From an uncultured Collinsella sp. (lineage in GTDB: Bacteria > Actinomycetota > Coriobacteriia > Coriobacteriales > Coriobacteriaceae), in the NCBI GenBank assembly GCA_900548565.1, contig URKV01000001.1, forward strand, positions 6,845 through 70,844: DNA of 64,000 nucleotides, in the 5' to 3' direction. A model generated the notes under the pieces. That model did no database searches, was not told where the DNA came from, and saw only the letters and a list, made by a program, of their open reading frames with translations. Position 1 is the stretch's first letter. Each line of letters starts with the position of its first letter. The position numbers and the translations under genes were made by a program. Positions 14,914 to 23,623 of the stretch are shown here, one piece after another.

Positions 14914-16509
14914 CTACGCGCGGATAACCTTGTCGACGTTTTGCAGCTGCAGCTCGTCGCCATCCTGACCCTCGATGCGCACGTTCTGCAGGTCGAGGAC
15001 TTTCACGTTCTGCGCGATGATGCCCTGGCGCACCATGGGCTCCACGCCGCAGGCCATGGCCGGCACAAAGGGCTCGGCATCGGCGGCAAAGGTCACATGG
15101 ACATCCTGGAACGTCAGGCGCGTCACCTTGCTCTCGGGAAGGCCCGTGATATAGGCCGCGGCCGCATGGCAGTTGGTGGCCTCGATATCGCAAAACGTCG
15201 TGGCGCCAAAGCCGGGCGTACGGTCGTCGACGGGCAGCGCCTCGCGAGACTGCACGTAGTCGGTCTTGCCGTCCTTGTCGCAGAAGTAGAACGAGTTGAC
15301 CACGAAGGGCGTGAGCACCTTATCCATGCGAATGTGCTCGAAGGTGATGCCCTCGTTGACGGCGTCCTTGCCGCGTCCGCGGCGTGTCTTGACGCGCAGG
15401 CCGCGGTCGGTGCGCTCAAAGAGGCACTTGCTCACGGTGAGGTCCTTGATGCCGCCGGCGGCCTCGGATCCCAGCACCACGGCGCCGTGGCCGTCGTGCA
15501 TGTAGCAGTGCGAGATCAGCACGTCGTGCGTGGCGGGACGGAGCTCGGGTTCAATGCCCAGTTTGCCGCTCTTGATGGCGATGCAGTCGTCCCCCACCGA
15601 GAACTGACAGCCAAGGATGCGGACAAAACCGCAGCTCTCGGGATCGAAACCGTCGGTGTTGTGGGAGTTCTTGGGACCCTCGATGGACAGGCACAGGGCA
15701 TCGACGTGCTCGCACAGAATGGGATGGATATTCCACGCCGGGCTGTTGCGCACGGTAAAGCCGGCAAGACTCACGTTTTCGCACTCGGACAGGAAGATCA
15801 TGCGCGGGCGGGCGATCTCGCGGCCCTCCTCGGGACGGAAGATGTTCTTAAAGTCCTTGTTCCACCAGTTGTCCTCGGCAAAATCGGTCTGGCCGTCGAT
15901 GGCGCCGCGGCCATAGATGCACACGTCGTGCACGCTCAGGCCCGTAAAGGTCGAACAGTAGGTCGAGAAGCTCTCGCCTTCCCAGCGGCCCAGGGGCAGC
16001 ATGTCGGTGCCGGCATACCCGGCGCCCTCGTCGCCCGTGACCGTGCCCGGAATGTAGGCAAGCGCCGCGCGGTCGTGACGGGCCAGCAGCACCGCGCCCT
16101 CGGCAAGCTCGATGTTGATATTGCTCTTAAGGAAGAGGGACTTGATGCGGTAGTTGCCGGCGGGGATCAGCACGCGCCCGCCCTTGGGGCAGGCCATGAT
16201 GGCAGCCTGAATGTTGGTGGTGTCATCGTGCTCGGCATCGCCCTTGGCTCCGCAGTCGCGAACGTTGATGGTAAAGGGCTCCGCCGGCGTGGTGACGCCT
16301 ACGCTCAACTCGCGCTCGCCGCAGACAAAGCGGATCAGGTTGCGCTTGCCGGGGGTCAGGCCATCGACATAGGTCTCGACCGTATTCGTGGTACCGGCGG
16401 GCTCATCGTTGACAAAGATCTCCCACGTATCGGCACAGGTAAAGTAGCCGCCATCGTCGAGCTCGATAACAGCCGCGCGGGCATTGCGCCAGATAACGTT
16501 CGTCTCCAT
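14914..16509 (-). CDS. GH28 polygalacturonase-type glycosidase
   Basis: A 531-residue parallel beta-helix enzyme with all four GH28 signatures: NTDGFDPES, GDDCIAIKSG, GHGAVVLGSE and a final RGLRVKTRRG. An N-terminal fibronectin-like segment of about 80 residues precedes the helix (YFTCADTWEIFVNDEPAG). The family hydrolyses alpha-1,4-galacturonan by inversion; intracellular bacterial members are often exo-acting on oligomers or rhamnogalacturonan. No signal peptide is present. The ATG at 16509 follows GAGGGAGAG, while an in-frame TTG 15 bases upstream overlaps that site. It is 131 bp upstream of the methylesterase fusion and likely in one operon with it. Confidence 0.9.
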   Translation of the reverse strand: METNVIWRNARAAVIELDDGGYFTCADTWEIFVNDEPAGTTNTVETYVDGLTPGKRNLIRFVCGERELSVGVTTPAEPFTINVRDCGAKGDAEHDDTTNIQAAIMACPKGGRVLIPAGNYRIKSLFLKSNINIELAEGAVLLARHDRAALAYIPGTVTGDEGAGYAGTDMLPLGRWEGESFSTYCSTFTGLSVHDVCIYGRGAIDGQTDFAEDNWWNKDFKNIFRPEEGREIARPRMIFLSECENVSLAGFTVRNSPAWNIHPILCEHVDALCLSIEGPKNSHNTDGFDPESCGFVRILGCQFSVGDDCIAIKSGKLGIEPELRPATHDVLISHCYMHDGHGAVVLGSEAAGGIKDLTVSKCLFERTDRGLRVKTRRGRGKDAVNEGITFEHIRMDKVLTPFVVNSFYFCDKDGKTDYVQSREALPVDDRTPGFGATTFCDIEATNCHAAAAYITGLPESKVTRLTFQDVHVTFAADAEPFVPAMACGVEPMVRQGIIAQNVKVLDLQNVRIEGQDGDELQLQNVDKVIRA

Positions 16510-16558
16510 GGGTCTCTCCCTCAAATGTAATCAGAAGTTCATACTACTCGTTTTTAAA

Positions 16559-16602
16559 AAAGGGCCGCACCCGCCGGTGGATCTCCGGTGGCACGGCCCT
16601 TT
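16559..16602 (-). terminator. Terminator after the GPH transporter gene
   Basis: AAAGGGCCG and CGGCCCTTT pair around an inner CCGG stem. On the minus strand the stem is followed by TTTAAAAA. It lies 22 bp past the stop at 16624. Confidence 0.7.
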
Positions 16603-16623
16603 GGTTTGGACAATGCGTTGGCC

Positions 16624-18183
16624 CTACTCGGCGGGAATTACGCTGCCGTCCTGGAAGCCAACATTGTTGTGAGCGAAGCAGTCCTCGTACTTAAAGCCGG
16701 AGAGCTCCTCGCAAAGCGCCTTGACCTCGGGCTTGACGTCGGCCATCTTGCCACCCTCCTTGACACGGTGAATCTCGTCGCAAAGGATGTCGCACTGCTC
16801 CTTGTCAATCTTGATGCCGCGGGCAAGGACGGCCGCGAGCAGGAAGAAGCCGGCGCAGCCGATGAGCATGTAGCCGCAGATGTACAGAGGCACGGTGGCG
16901 GGCTGGGTCACGGCGTCGCTGTTGCCGGCGGTCTGAATGAAGCCGGAGGCAGCAAGGACGATAGCCCATACGTTGACGGCAACAGCCTGGGCGATCTGCT
17001 GGCAGAGCTGCTGTGCGGAGCTGTAGATGCCCTCGCGACGACGCAGGGTGATGAGCTCATCGACATCGGGGATGTAGTTGAGCAGAACATCGGGCAGATA
17101 CTGGAAGCCAACGTAGAAGAACTTCCAGATGGCGAAGATGATGGGGTAGGCGATCATGGCGATGGCGACCGTGGAGGTGCCGTTGATCTGACCAAAGGCG
17201 AAGTAGTTGTAGGCGATGATGCACGCGGCGCAACCGACGTTTGCCAGGTACCAAGACTTGTGGAAGCCCTTCTTGGCCATGAGGGCGACCCAGATGGCGG
17301 TGCAGACGATAGCGACGACCTTGCCGGGCATCTCCATCACGGACTCGTAGGACTTAGGAATCTGCAGACAGTAGACGATGAAGAAGGACAGGCACGCAGA
17401 CCAGCAGGCAGCGGCGAGCTTCGTGGAGACCTGCGCATACAGGACCTTGCGGAAGGACTTGTTGCGGAAGGTAGAGATAACGTCGATGAAAAACTTCTTG
17501 ATACCCTCGCCGACGCTCTCGATCTTCTCCTGAGCGACCTCCTCGGGGGTGTGCTCCCACGTAGACAGGTACACGCAGAGCAGCGAGATTGCCATGACCG
17601 AAGCGTTAATCGTAGCAATAATGAAGTAGCTGAACGGGTTGGTCTCGCCGAAGGTGCCAAAGCCAAAGCCGACGAGTGCTGCCATCAGGAAGCCGGCGGC
17701 GTTACCAAAGAGGTGCTTGTAGCCGGTGAGGTACGTACGCTCCTTGAAGTCATCGGTCATCTCGATGGTAAGCGGCGACAGGTTGGCGGTGCAGAACGTG
17801 TACGCGACGTTGTAGATCAGGTACAACACAAAGTAGTACGGGAAACCAAACGGCGTAGCCACAAAGATGAGCGGCTCGGCGACCATCATCGGGATAGCCA
17901 GCAAGATCCAGAAACGGCGGCGGCCAAAGATGCGGCCGATCTTAGTAGCGTAGAAGTTATCGGCCACAAAGCCCATGAGCGGGCACAGAATGGCGTTGAG
18001 ATAGATGGCGAACGAGCTGATCAGCGCAGCCTCGCCTGCGGACAGACCGCACTCCGTGGACAGGAACAGCACCATGTAGCTGTGCGTAAAGCTCAGGGCA
18101 CCGGAGTTGAGCATGCCGCCCATACCAAAGCCCAAGCGCGTCCAGAATGTGATCTTGCGCTTTTTACCGATCTTGTTAGTCAT
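16624..18183 (-). CDS. GPH-family (MFS) sugar:cation symporter
   Basis: A 519-residue protein with about twelve transmembrane segments and the glycoside-pentoside-hexuronide layout: an N-terminal RLGFGMGGMLNSGAL motif, FADNFYATKIGRIFGRRRFW at the loop between helices 2 and 3, and the C-terminal ELITLRRREGIYSS signature. It is the only carbohydrate transporter in the pectin region and probably imports galacturonate or short oligogalacturonides. The ATG at 18183 follows GAGAGGGAG. Two LacI-type operators flank its promoter and a third lies further upstream. It is followed by a terminator, so it is probably a single-gene unit. Confidence 0.85.
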   Translation of the reverse strand: MTNKIGKKRKITFWTRLGFGMGGMLNSGALSFTHSYMVLFLSTECGLSAGEAALISSFAIYLNAILCPLMGFVADNFYATKIGRIFGRRRFWILLAIPMMVAEPLIFVATPFGFPYYFVLYLIYNVAYTFCTANLSPLTIEMTDDFKERTYLTGYKHLFGNAAGFLMAALVGFGFGTFGETNPFSYFIIATINASVMAISLLCVYLSTWEHTPEEVAQEKIESVGEGIKKFFIDVISTFRNKSFRKVLYAQVSTKLAAACWSACLSFFIVYCLQIPKSYESVMEMPGKVVAIVCTAIWVALMAKKGFHKSWYLANVGCAACIIAYNYFAFGQINGTSTVAIAMIAYPIIFAIWKFFYVGFQYLPDVLLNYIPDVDELITLRRREGIYSSAQQLCQQIAQAVAVNVWAIVLAASGFIQTAGNSDAVTQPATVPLYICGYMLIGCAGFFLLAAVLARGIKIDKEQCDILCDEIHRVKEGGKMADVKPEVKALCEELSGFKYEDCFAHNNVGFQDGSVIPAE

Positions 18184-18266
18184 CGAGCTCCCTCTCTTTT
18201 CTCGATTGTCTTGTAACAAGACATTGGAGTCCATACCGATGTCTGTCTGCATATCGCCCACTCGTA

Positions 18267-18282
18267 GGGTGAACGTTTAGCT
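18267..18282. promoter_or_regulatory. LacI-type operator O1 of the transporter gene
   Basis: GGGTGAACGTTTAGCT, centre 18274.5, just downstream of the predicted -10 element and 40 bp from O2. Confidence 0.6.
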
Positions 18283-18284
18283 AG

Positions 18285-18313
18285 ATTATGCGCGATTGCA
18301 TATGATAGGTGAA
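18285..18313 (-). promoter_or_regulatory. Promoter of the GPH transporter gene
   Basis: On the minus strand, TTCACC (18308-18313), a 17-bp spacer and CATAAT (18285-18290). The -35 hexamer overlaps operator O2, and O1 follows the -10, an arrangement suited to repression. Confidence 0.5.
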
Positions 18314-18322
18314 CGTTCACTT
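18307..18322. promoter_or_regulatory. LacI-type operator O2 of the transporter gene
   Basis: AGGTGAACGTTCACTT, centre 18314.5. A further half-site AGGTGAACGTTTATTG lies at 18427-18442. Confidence 0.7.
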
Positions 18323-18334
18323 GTATATTATCCT

Positions 18335-18362
18335 TGAACGGTCGTTTTTTGCCGTTAAACGG
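18335..18362. promoter_or_regulatory. Conserved 28-bp upstream box of the transporter promoter
   Basis: Starts TGAACGGTCG and ends CCGTTAAACGG. It matches 24 of 28 positions of the box at 23284-23311 and lies 25 bp from O2. It contains a CCGTTNAACGG palindrome that differs from the LacI operator. Confidence 0.5.
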
Positions 18363-18495
18363 ACATCTGACTTGAAAAATATCACGATTACATGGGTATT
18401 GAGTGGGTTTAAATTTGAGGTCGATTAGGTGAACGTTTATTGTTTTCGCCGCTCCCGTACCCTCAGGAAGACACGCCCGAACAGACAGAACAAAC

Positions 18496-18529
18496 ATGGC
18501 CCCGCCGGGAACACTCCCGACGGGGCCAT
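18496..18529 (-). terminator. Terminator after uxaA
   Basis: ATGGCCCCG and CGGGGCCAT with inner GGGA/TCCC pairing, 34 bp past the uxaA stop, then TGTTTGTT on the minus strand. Confidence 0.65.
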
Positions 18530-18562
18530 GGTCAATAGCGCCCTATGCGAACCCATTTACCG

Positions 18563-20047
18563 CTACAGGCAGACGCCATCCTTCCAAATGCTGATCTCGT
18601 GGCAGCCGCGACGCTCGGCACTCGTAAGCTTGCCGCTCGCCGTTTCTAGCACCAGCTGGTACAGGTCGTGGGCAGCCTCGTCGAGCGTACGCTCGCCCGT
18701 GGCGATCACGCCGGCGTTAAAGTCCATCCAGTTGGCCTTGTGGTCGCACAGACGCTGGTTGGTGAACACCTTGAGGGTAGGCGCCGGTGCGCCAAACGGC
18801 GTGCCGCGGCCGGTCGAGAACAGGATTACGTGGCAGCCGGCAGCCGTCAGGGCCGTGGTGGATACCATGTCGTTGCCCGGACCGCACAGCATGTTCAGGC
18901 CATGCTTGGTAGCCTGACCGGCATACGGCAGTACGTCGACGATGGGGGCAGATCCGCCCTTTTGCACGCAGCCGCAGCTCTTGTCCTCGAGCGTGGTAAT
19001 GCCGCCGTCCTTGTTGCCGGGGCTCGGGTTCTCATAGACGACCTCACCATGGCTGATAAAGTAGTCCTTAAAGCCGTTGAGCATGTCGGCAGCTGCGTTA
19101 AAGACGTCCTGGCTCTCACAGCGATCGAGCAGAATGCTCTCCGCGCCAAACATCTCGGGCACCTCGGTGAGCACCGACGTGCCGCCACGGGCGACGACCA
19201 TATCGCTCACGCGACCGATCGTGGGGTTGGCGGTAATGCCCGAAAGACCGTCAGAGCCACCGCACTTAAGGCCAATGACCAGCTCGGAGGCAGGAATGGG
19301 CTCACGCTTGGCCTGCTTGGCCAGGTCGGCAAGCTCGGACAGGATCTTGCGACCCTCGACCTGCTCGTCGGCTACATCCTGGCAGGCGAGGAATCGAACG
19401 CGCTCGCGATCAAAGTCACCGAGCTCGTCGAGTACCTGCTGGTGCGTGCAGTTTTCGCAACCGAGGGACAGGAACAGCACACCCGCAGCGTTTGCGTGAC
19501 GCGAGAGCGCCACCAGCAGACGGCGCGTCTGGGCATGGTCGGCACCGGTCTGCGAGCAGCCAAAGGGATGCGGGAAGTAGTAAACGCCCTCCAGCGAGCC
19601 CTCGACCAGATCCTGAGCCTGCTCGCACATGGCACGTGCGACCTCGTTGACGCAGCCGACCGTGGGGATGATCCACAGCTCGTTGCGCGTGGCGGCGCGG
19701 CCATCGGCGCGACGGAAACCCATAAAGGTCTCGGGCTCAACCGGCTCAACGACCGGATGCGTCGGGTTGTAAGCGTACTCGACCTCGCCCGAAAGGTTGG
19801 TCTTGACGTTATGCGTATGAAGCCACTGACCGGGCTGGATGTCGCCCGTCACGTGACCGATAGGAAGACCGTACTTGACGACGTCCTCCCCCGCCGCAAT
19901 GGCACGCACGGCCATCTTGTGGCCCTGCGGAATATCCTCCGCGGCAACGACCTCGCCCACCCCGGGAACCGCGACGGCGGTGCCCTTGGCAAGCGGCGAC
20001 AGCGCGACGATCACGTTGTCGGCCGGATTGATCTGGATAGTATTCAT
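18563..20047 (-). CDS. uxaA: Altronate dehydratase
   Basis: A 494-residue protein with an N-terminal SAF domain (about 1-95) and the C-terminal galactarate/altronate dehydratase domain. Visible motifs include GFRRADGRAATRNELWIIPT, FPHPFGCSQTG, LGCENCTHQQV, LKCGGSDGLSGITANP and FSTGRGTPFG. It dehydrates D-altronate to 2-keto-3-deoxygluconate in the galacturonate branch. It is the third gene after uxaC and uxaB, 78 bp from uxaB, with a GC-rich hairpin in the gap. The ATG follows AGGACTC. Length and motifs are normal. Confidence 0.95.
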   Translation of the reverse strand: MNTIQINPADNVIVALSPLAKGTAVAVPGVGEVVAAEDIPQGHKMAVRAIAAGEDVVKYGLPIGHVTGDIQPGQWLHTHNVKTNLSGEVEYAYNPTHPVVEPVEPETFMGFRRADGRAATRNELWIIPTVGCVNEVARAMCEQAQDLVEGSLEGVYYFPHPFGCSQTGADHAQTRRLLVALSRHANAAGVLFLSLGCENCTHQQVLDELGDFDRERVRFLACQDVADEQVEGRKILSELADLAKQAKREPIPASELVIGLKCGGSDGLSGITANPTIGRVSDMVVARGGTSVLTEVPEMFGAESILLDRCESQDVFNAAADMLNGFKDYFISHGEVVYENPSPGNKDGGITTLEDKSCGCVQKGGSAPIVDVLPYAGQATKHGLNMLCGPGNDMVSTTALTAAGCHVILFSTGRGTPFGAPAPTLKVFTNQRLCDHKANWMDFNAGVIATGERTLDEAAHDLYQLVLETASGKLTSAERRGCHEISIWKDGVCL

Positions 20048-20089
20048 TACAAAGAGTCCTAACCCTACAGGTTGAGCAGAAGTCAGCGG

Positions 20090-20115
20090 GCGCCCGCCAG
20101 TTGCCCGGCGGGCGC
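20090..20115. repeat. Hairpin between uxaB and uxaA
   Basis: GCGCCCGCC and GGCGGGCGC pair perfectly. No T-run follows, so it more likely stabilises or attenuates the operon mRNA than ends it. Confidence 0.5.
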
Positions 20116-20125
20116 ACAGAAGGAT

Positions 20126-21640
20126 TTAGGCCTGGGCGTTGGCAAATGCCTGCTTGGCGCCCTCGGCGCGCACAACGGCAAGCGCGTTGACGACAAACTC
20201 CTCAAGGCCGGCGATCTGCGTAAGGTCCTCGCCCCACATCTGCTCGTTGCTGAGCACGTCGTGCACCAGCTCGGCATCGTCTGCACCGGCGTGGGCGGCG
20301 TAGAAATCGAGCACGAAGGCATCGTCCTGAGCGGTGTACTCGGTGCCGTCGGCGCGGCGCAGGTGCAGGCCATCGCCCTCGCGAGCAACGAGCTCCTGCG
20401 TATAGAAGGCAATGAGCGTAGCGAGGCTCGTCGCCAGGCACTTGGGCAGGTTGCCGGTCTCGGCAACATAGTCCTTGAGCGTGGGCAGGTCGCGAGCACG
20501 CCATTTGGCGGTTGAGTTGAGGCAAATGGAGAGCAGCGCGTGGTCGATAAACGGGTTGTCGAAGCGGTTCTCGACGGCGGCGGCAAAGGCCTTGCAGTCC
20601 TCGACATCAAGATCGGCGGCAAGCGTCGGGATGACCTCGTCGTAGAGCATGGTGTTCATGAAGCCGCGAACGGTCTCGTCATGCATGCAATCGCGCACGA
20701 TGTCAAAGCCGGCAACCCAGGAACCCGGAACAAAGGCAGTGTGGGCGCCGTTGAGGATGCGGACCTTGCGCTTCTTGTACGGGGTGACATCGGGGGTCAC
20801 AAAGACGCCCGGCAGGCCGGCCTTCACGAAGGGCAGACGCTCCTTGAGCGACTCATCGCCCTGGATACCCCACATCTGGAAGGGCTCGCGCACGGCCAGG
20901 AAGGGATCCTCGTAGCCCAGGCGCTCGGCCACGGCAGCGGCCTCCTTAGGGTCGCGGATACGGCCGGGGACGATAGTGTCGACGAGCGTGGTGCAGACGG
21001 TGCAGTCGCTGGCCATCCACTGCGCAAACTCGTCCTCCCAGCCCCAGTCGCTCACGTACTGGTTCATGATGCGCAACAGCTCCTCGCCGTTGTGATCGAT
21101 GAGCTCACAGGCGAGCACGATGACGCCCGGCTTGCCGGCGGCCCAGCGGGTGTGGAGCACCTGGGCAAGCTTGGCGGGGAAGCTCGCGGGCGGCATGTCG
21201 TCGGCCTTGCAGGACGGATCGTAGGCGATACCGGCCTCGGTGGTGTTGGAGACGATAATCTCCAAATCGTCGGAGACGGCGACCTCCATCATGGCGCGGT
21301 AGTCGTCCTCGCGATACGGATTGAGGCAGCGGCTGCAGGCGCTGATCACACGAGACTCGTCGACCGTGTTGCCGCTCTCCTTGCCGCGCACCAGCACGGT
21401 GTACAGGTCATCCTGAGCGTTAATGCCGTCGGCAAAGCCAAAGGCACCGCTGATGGGCTGGACCATGACAACCTTGCCGTTCCAGCCGGTTGCCTCGTTG
21501 CCCATGTCAAAGAAGCGGTCGACGAAGGCGCGCAGGAAATTGCCCTCGCCAAACTGCAGAACCTTCTCGGGCGCGTCCTTGGGCAGCAGGTAGCCCTTGT
21601 AGCCGATCTTCTCGAGCGTCTCGTAGCTGATGTTCTCCAT
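20126..21640 (-). CDS. uxaB: Tagaturonate reductase (altronate oxidoreductase)
   Basis: A 504-residue member of the long-chain mannitol dehydrogenase family. The N-terminal QFGEGNFLRAFVDRFF is the usual UxaB nucleotide-domain start, SNTTEAGIAYDPS follows near residue 130, and KKRKVRILNGAHTA is in the catalytic domain with the active Lys. It reduces D-tagaturonate to D-altronate with NADH. It sits between uxaC and uxaA. AAGGAGAG precedes the ATG. The uxaC-uxaB gap of 96 bp holds a small GCGCCG/CGGCGC hairpin. Confidence 0.93.
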   Translation of the reverse strand: MENISYETLEKIGYKGYLLPKDAPEKVLQFGEGNFLRAFVDRFFDMGNEATGWNGKVVMVQPISGAFGFADGINAQDDLYTVLVRGKESGNTVDESRVISACSRCLNPYREDDYRAMMEVAVSDDLEIIVSNTTEAGIAYDPSCKADDMPPASFPAKLAQVLHTRWAAGKPGVIVLACELIDHNGEELLRIMNQYVSDWGWEDEFAQWMASDCTVCTTLVDTIVPGRIRDPKEAAAVAERLGYEDPFLAVREPFQMWGIQGDESLKERLPFVKAGLPGVFVTPDVTPYKKRKVRILNGAHTAFVPGSWVAGFDIVRDCMHDETVRGFMNTMLYDEVIPTLAADLDVEDCKAFAAAVENRFDNPFIDHALLSICLNSTAKWRARDLPTLKDYVAETGNLPKCLATSLATLIAFYTQELVAREGDGLHLRRADGTEYTAQDDAFVLDFYAAHAGADDAELVHDVLSNEQMWGEDLTQIAGLEEFVVNALAVVRAEGAKQAFANAQA

Positions 21641-21736
21641 CGATGTCTCTCCTTAGATTGCTGTTAGCGTGCAGGCAAAACGGGGGCGCCGCGTGTGGCA
21701 ACGGCGCTCCCGAGTTCGGTGTGATTCGATGCGGGT

Positions 21737-23164
21737 TTAGGCCTCGACGGTATCCAGGTCAAAGCCAAAGTAGCGGACCGCGTTGTTGTAGCTAATGTCG
21801 CGCACGATGGCTCCCAGCAGCTCCATGTCGGCGGGGTACTTGCCCTGCTCGACCCACTCACCGATCACGCCGCACAGCACGCGACGGAAGTACTCGTGAC
21901 GCGGGTAGGACAGGAAGGAGCGGGAATCGGTAAGCATGCCCACAAAGTTGCCCAGCACGCCCTCGTTAGCCAGAGCCGTGAGCTGCTCGCGCATACCAAC
22001 CTCGTTGTCGTTGAACCACCAGGCAGAGCCGTTCTGGATCTTGCCGGCGGTCGGAGCCTCCTGGAAGCAGCCCATCACGGTATCGATCATGGTGTTGTCG
22101 ATGGGGTTCAGGCTGTACAGGATGGTCTTGGGCAGACCCGTGGACTCCTGGATGGAGTTGAGGAAATCGGCCAGCTGGTCGGACGGCGTGTAGTTGGAGA
22201 TGCAGTCGTAGCCGGTGTCGGGACCGAGCTTGGCGAACATAGCGCGGTTGTTGTCACGCTTGCAGCCAAAGTGCAGCTGCATGGCCCAGCCAAGGCGGAC
22301 ATACTCGCCGGCGACGAACTGCATAAAGGCCGTCTTGTACTTGAGGACCTCGTCCTCGGCAAGCGGCTCGGCGGCAAGGCCCTTGGCAAAGATAGTCTCG
22401 ATCTCGTCGGCGGTAGCCGGAACGTACATAACGTAGTCGAGCGCGTGGTCGGAAGCGCGGCAGCCCAGCTCGTGGGCAACGTCGTAGCGCTTGGAGATGG
22501 CAGCCTTCATGCCCTCGAAGTCGCTGATCTCAACGCCAGCAACCTCGGAGAGATGCTTGCAGTAGTCGGCGAACTCCTGGCCACGCTCGATGCGCAGGGC
22601 GGCATCGGGGCGCATGGCGGGAACGACCTGAACGTCAAAACTGTCGTCGGCGGCAATCTTCTTGTGCCACTCAAAGCTGTCGGCGGGGTCGTCGGTAGTG
22701 CAGATCATACGGACGTTGGACTGCTTGATCAGGTTGCGGCAGGTAAAGCTGGCCTCAGCGAGCTTGGCGTTGGCAAGGTCCCAGACTTCCTGAGCGGTTT
22801 TGCCGTTCAGGACGCCCTCGTAGCCAAAGTAACGCTTAAGCTCCAGGTGGCTCCACTCAAAGACGGGGTTGCCCACGCAACGGCCCAGGGTCTCGGCCCA
22901 CTTCTGGAACTTCTCGCGAGCAGGGGCATCGCCGGTAATGAAGCGCTCGTCGACGCCGTTGGCACGCATCAGGCGCCACTTGTAGTGGTCACCGCCCAGC
23001 CAAACCTCGGTGATGTTCTCAAAACGCTTGTCGTCCCAGATCTCCTTGGGAGAAATGTGGCAGTGGTAGTCAACGATGGGCATGCCCTCGGCAAAGTTGT
23101 GGAACAGCTCCTCACCGGTTTTGGTGCTCAGCAGGAAATCCTGATCGTCCATGAAGTTTTTCAT
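21737..23164 (-). CDS. uxaC: Glucuronate/galacturonate isomerase
   Basis: A 475-residue amidohydrolase-fold uronate isomerase: MPIVDYHCHISPKEI with the HxH motif, WLGGDHYKWRLMRANGV, CTTDDPADSFEWH and a C-terminal TDSRSFLSYPRHEYFRR. It converts D-galacturonate to D-tagaturonate and D-glucuronate to D-fructuronate. It is the first gene of uxaC-uxaB-uxaA. The ATG at 23164 (MKNFMDDQDF) follows AAAGGGG by seven bases. A longer in-frame start would run into operator O1. Two perfect or near-perfect LacI operators and a conserved box lie upstream. Confidence 0.95.
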   Translation of the reverse strand: MKNFMDDQDFLLSTKTGEELFHNFAEGMPIVDYHCHISPKEIWDDKRFENITEVWLGGDHYKWRLMRANGVDERFITGDAPAREKFQKWAETLGRCVGNPVFEWSHLELKRYFGYEGVLNGKTAQEVWDLANAKLAEASFTCRNLIKQSNVRMICTTDDPADSFEWHKKIAADDSFDVQVVPAMRPDAALRIERGQEFADYCKHLSEVAGVEISDFEGMKAAISKRYDVAHELGCRASDHALDYVMYVPATADEIETIFAKGLAAEPLAEDEVLKYKTAFMQFVAGEYVRLGWAMQLHFGCKRDNNRAMFAKLGPDTGYDCISNYTPSDQLADFLNSIQESTGLPKTILYSLNPIDNTMIDTVMGCFQEAPTAGKIQNGSAWWFNDNEVGMREQLTALANEGVLGNFVGMLTDSRSFLSYPRHEYFRRVLCGVIGEWVEQGKYPADMELLGAIVRDISYNNAVRYFGFDLDTVEA

Positions 23165-23216
23165 CAAACAACCCCTTTGTTGGCGGAGCGGGCGCACGAT
23201 GCGCTCGTTATCCTCT

Positions 23217-23232
23217 AGGTGAACGTTCACTA
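23217..23232. promoter_or_regulatory. LacI-type operator O1 of uxaCBA
   Basis: AGGTGAACGTTCACTA, centre 23224.5, next to a minus-strand TATAGT that may be the -10 element. Confidence 0.7.
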
Positions 23233-23254
23233 TACTAATTCATTGCGACTTAAA

Positions 23255-23270
23255 AGGTGAACGTTCACCT
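23255..23270. promoter_or_regulatory. LacI-type operator O2 of uxaCBA
   Basis: AGGTGAACGTTCACCT, a perfect palindrome centred 38 bp from O1. Confidence 0.75.
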
Positions 23271-23283
23271 AACCACCATGGGG

Positions 23284-23311
23284 TGAACGGTCGATTTTGC
23301 CCGTTCAACGG
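23284..23311. promoter_or_regulatory. Conserved 28-bp upstream box of uxaCBA
   Basis: Starts TGAACGGTCG and ends CCGTTCAACGG, 26 bp from O2. It is a near copy of the box at 18335-18362. Confidence 0.5.
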
Positions 23312-23402
23312 TTACTGGAGCCGTGACTTGTATGTATTGCGAATTGGCAGGCGTCCCCGAATACCGAACTTGAGCGCTTTGGCCAGGTGGGTCATGTTCC
23401 GC

Positions 23403-23595
23403 CGTGCATTTTTGGGAGTATTCAGCATCGGAGCGCACCGCGCACCGTCTTCGAAGCCCTATCTGATGCTCATATTGCGCCCAATCGGCATAAATAAGTG
23501 CCCCCGATGGCGAATTACGCCATCGGGGGCACTTAAAACAGTCGTCCTAACCTCTTTCGGGACACGCCATTGCTGAATACTCCAAAAAAAGCACG
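23403..23595. repeat. Large nested inverted repeat after the lacI-type gene (N6)
   Basis: Arms at 23403-23427 and 23571-23595 match at 23 of 25 positions (core GGAGTATTCAGCA). Between them lies a perfect 17-bp terminator hairpin at 23496-23534. The arms begin 29 bp past the regulator stop. Confidence 0.6.
23496..23534 (-). terminator. Terminator of the lacI-type regulator gene
   Basis: AAGTGCCCCCGATGGCG and CGCCATCGGGGGCACTT with an AATTA loop, followed by TATTTAT on the minus strand. Confidence 0.75.
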
Positions 23596-23623
23596 TCGCA
23601 AGAGGGGGTACCTGACTAAACGG

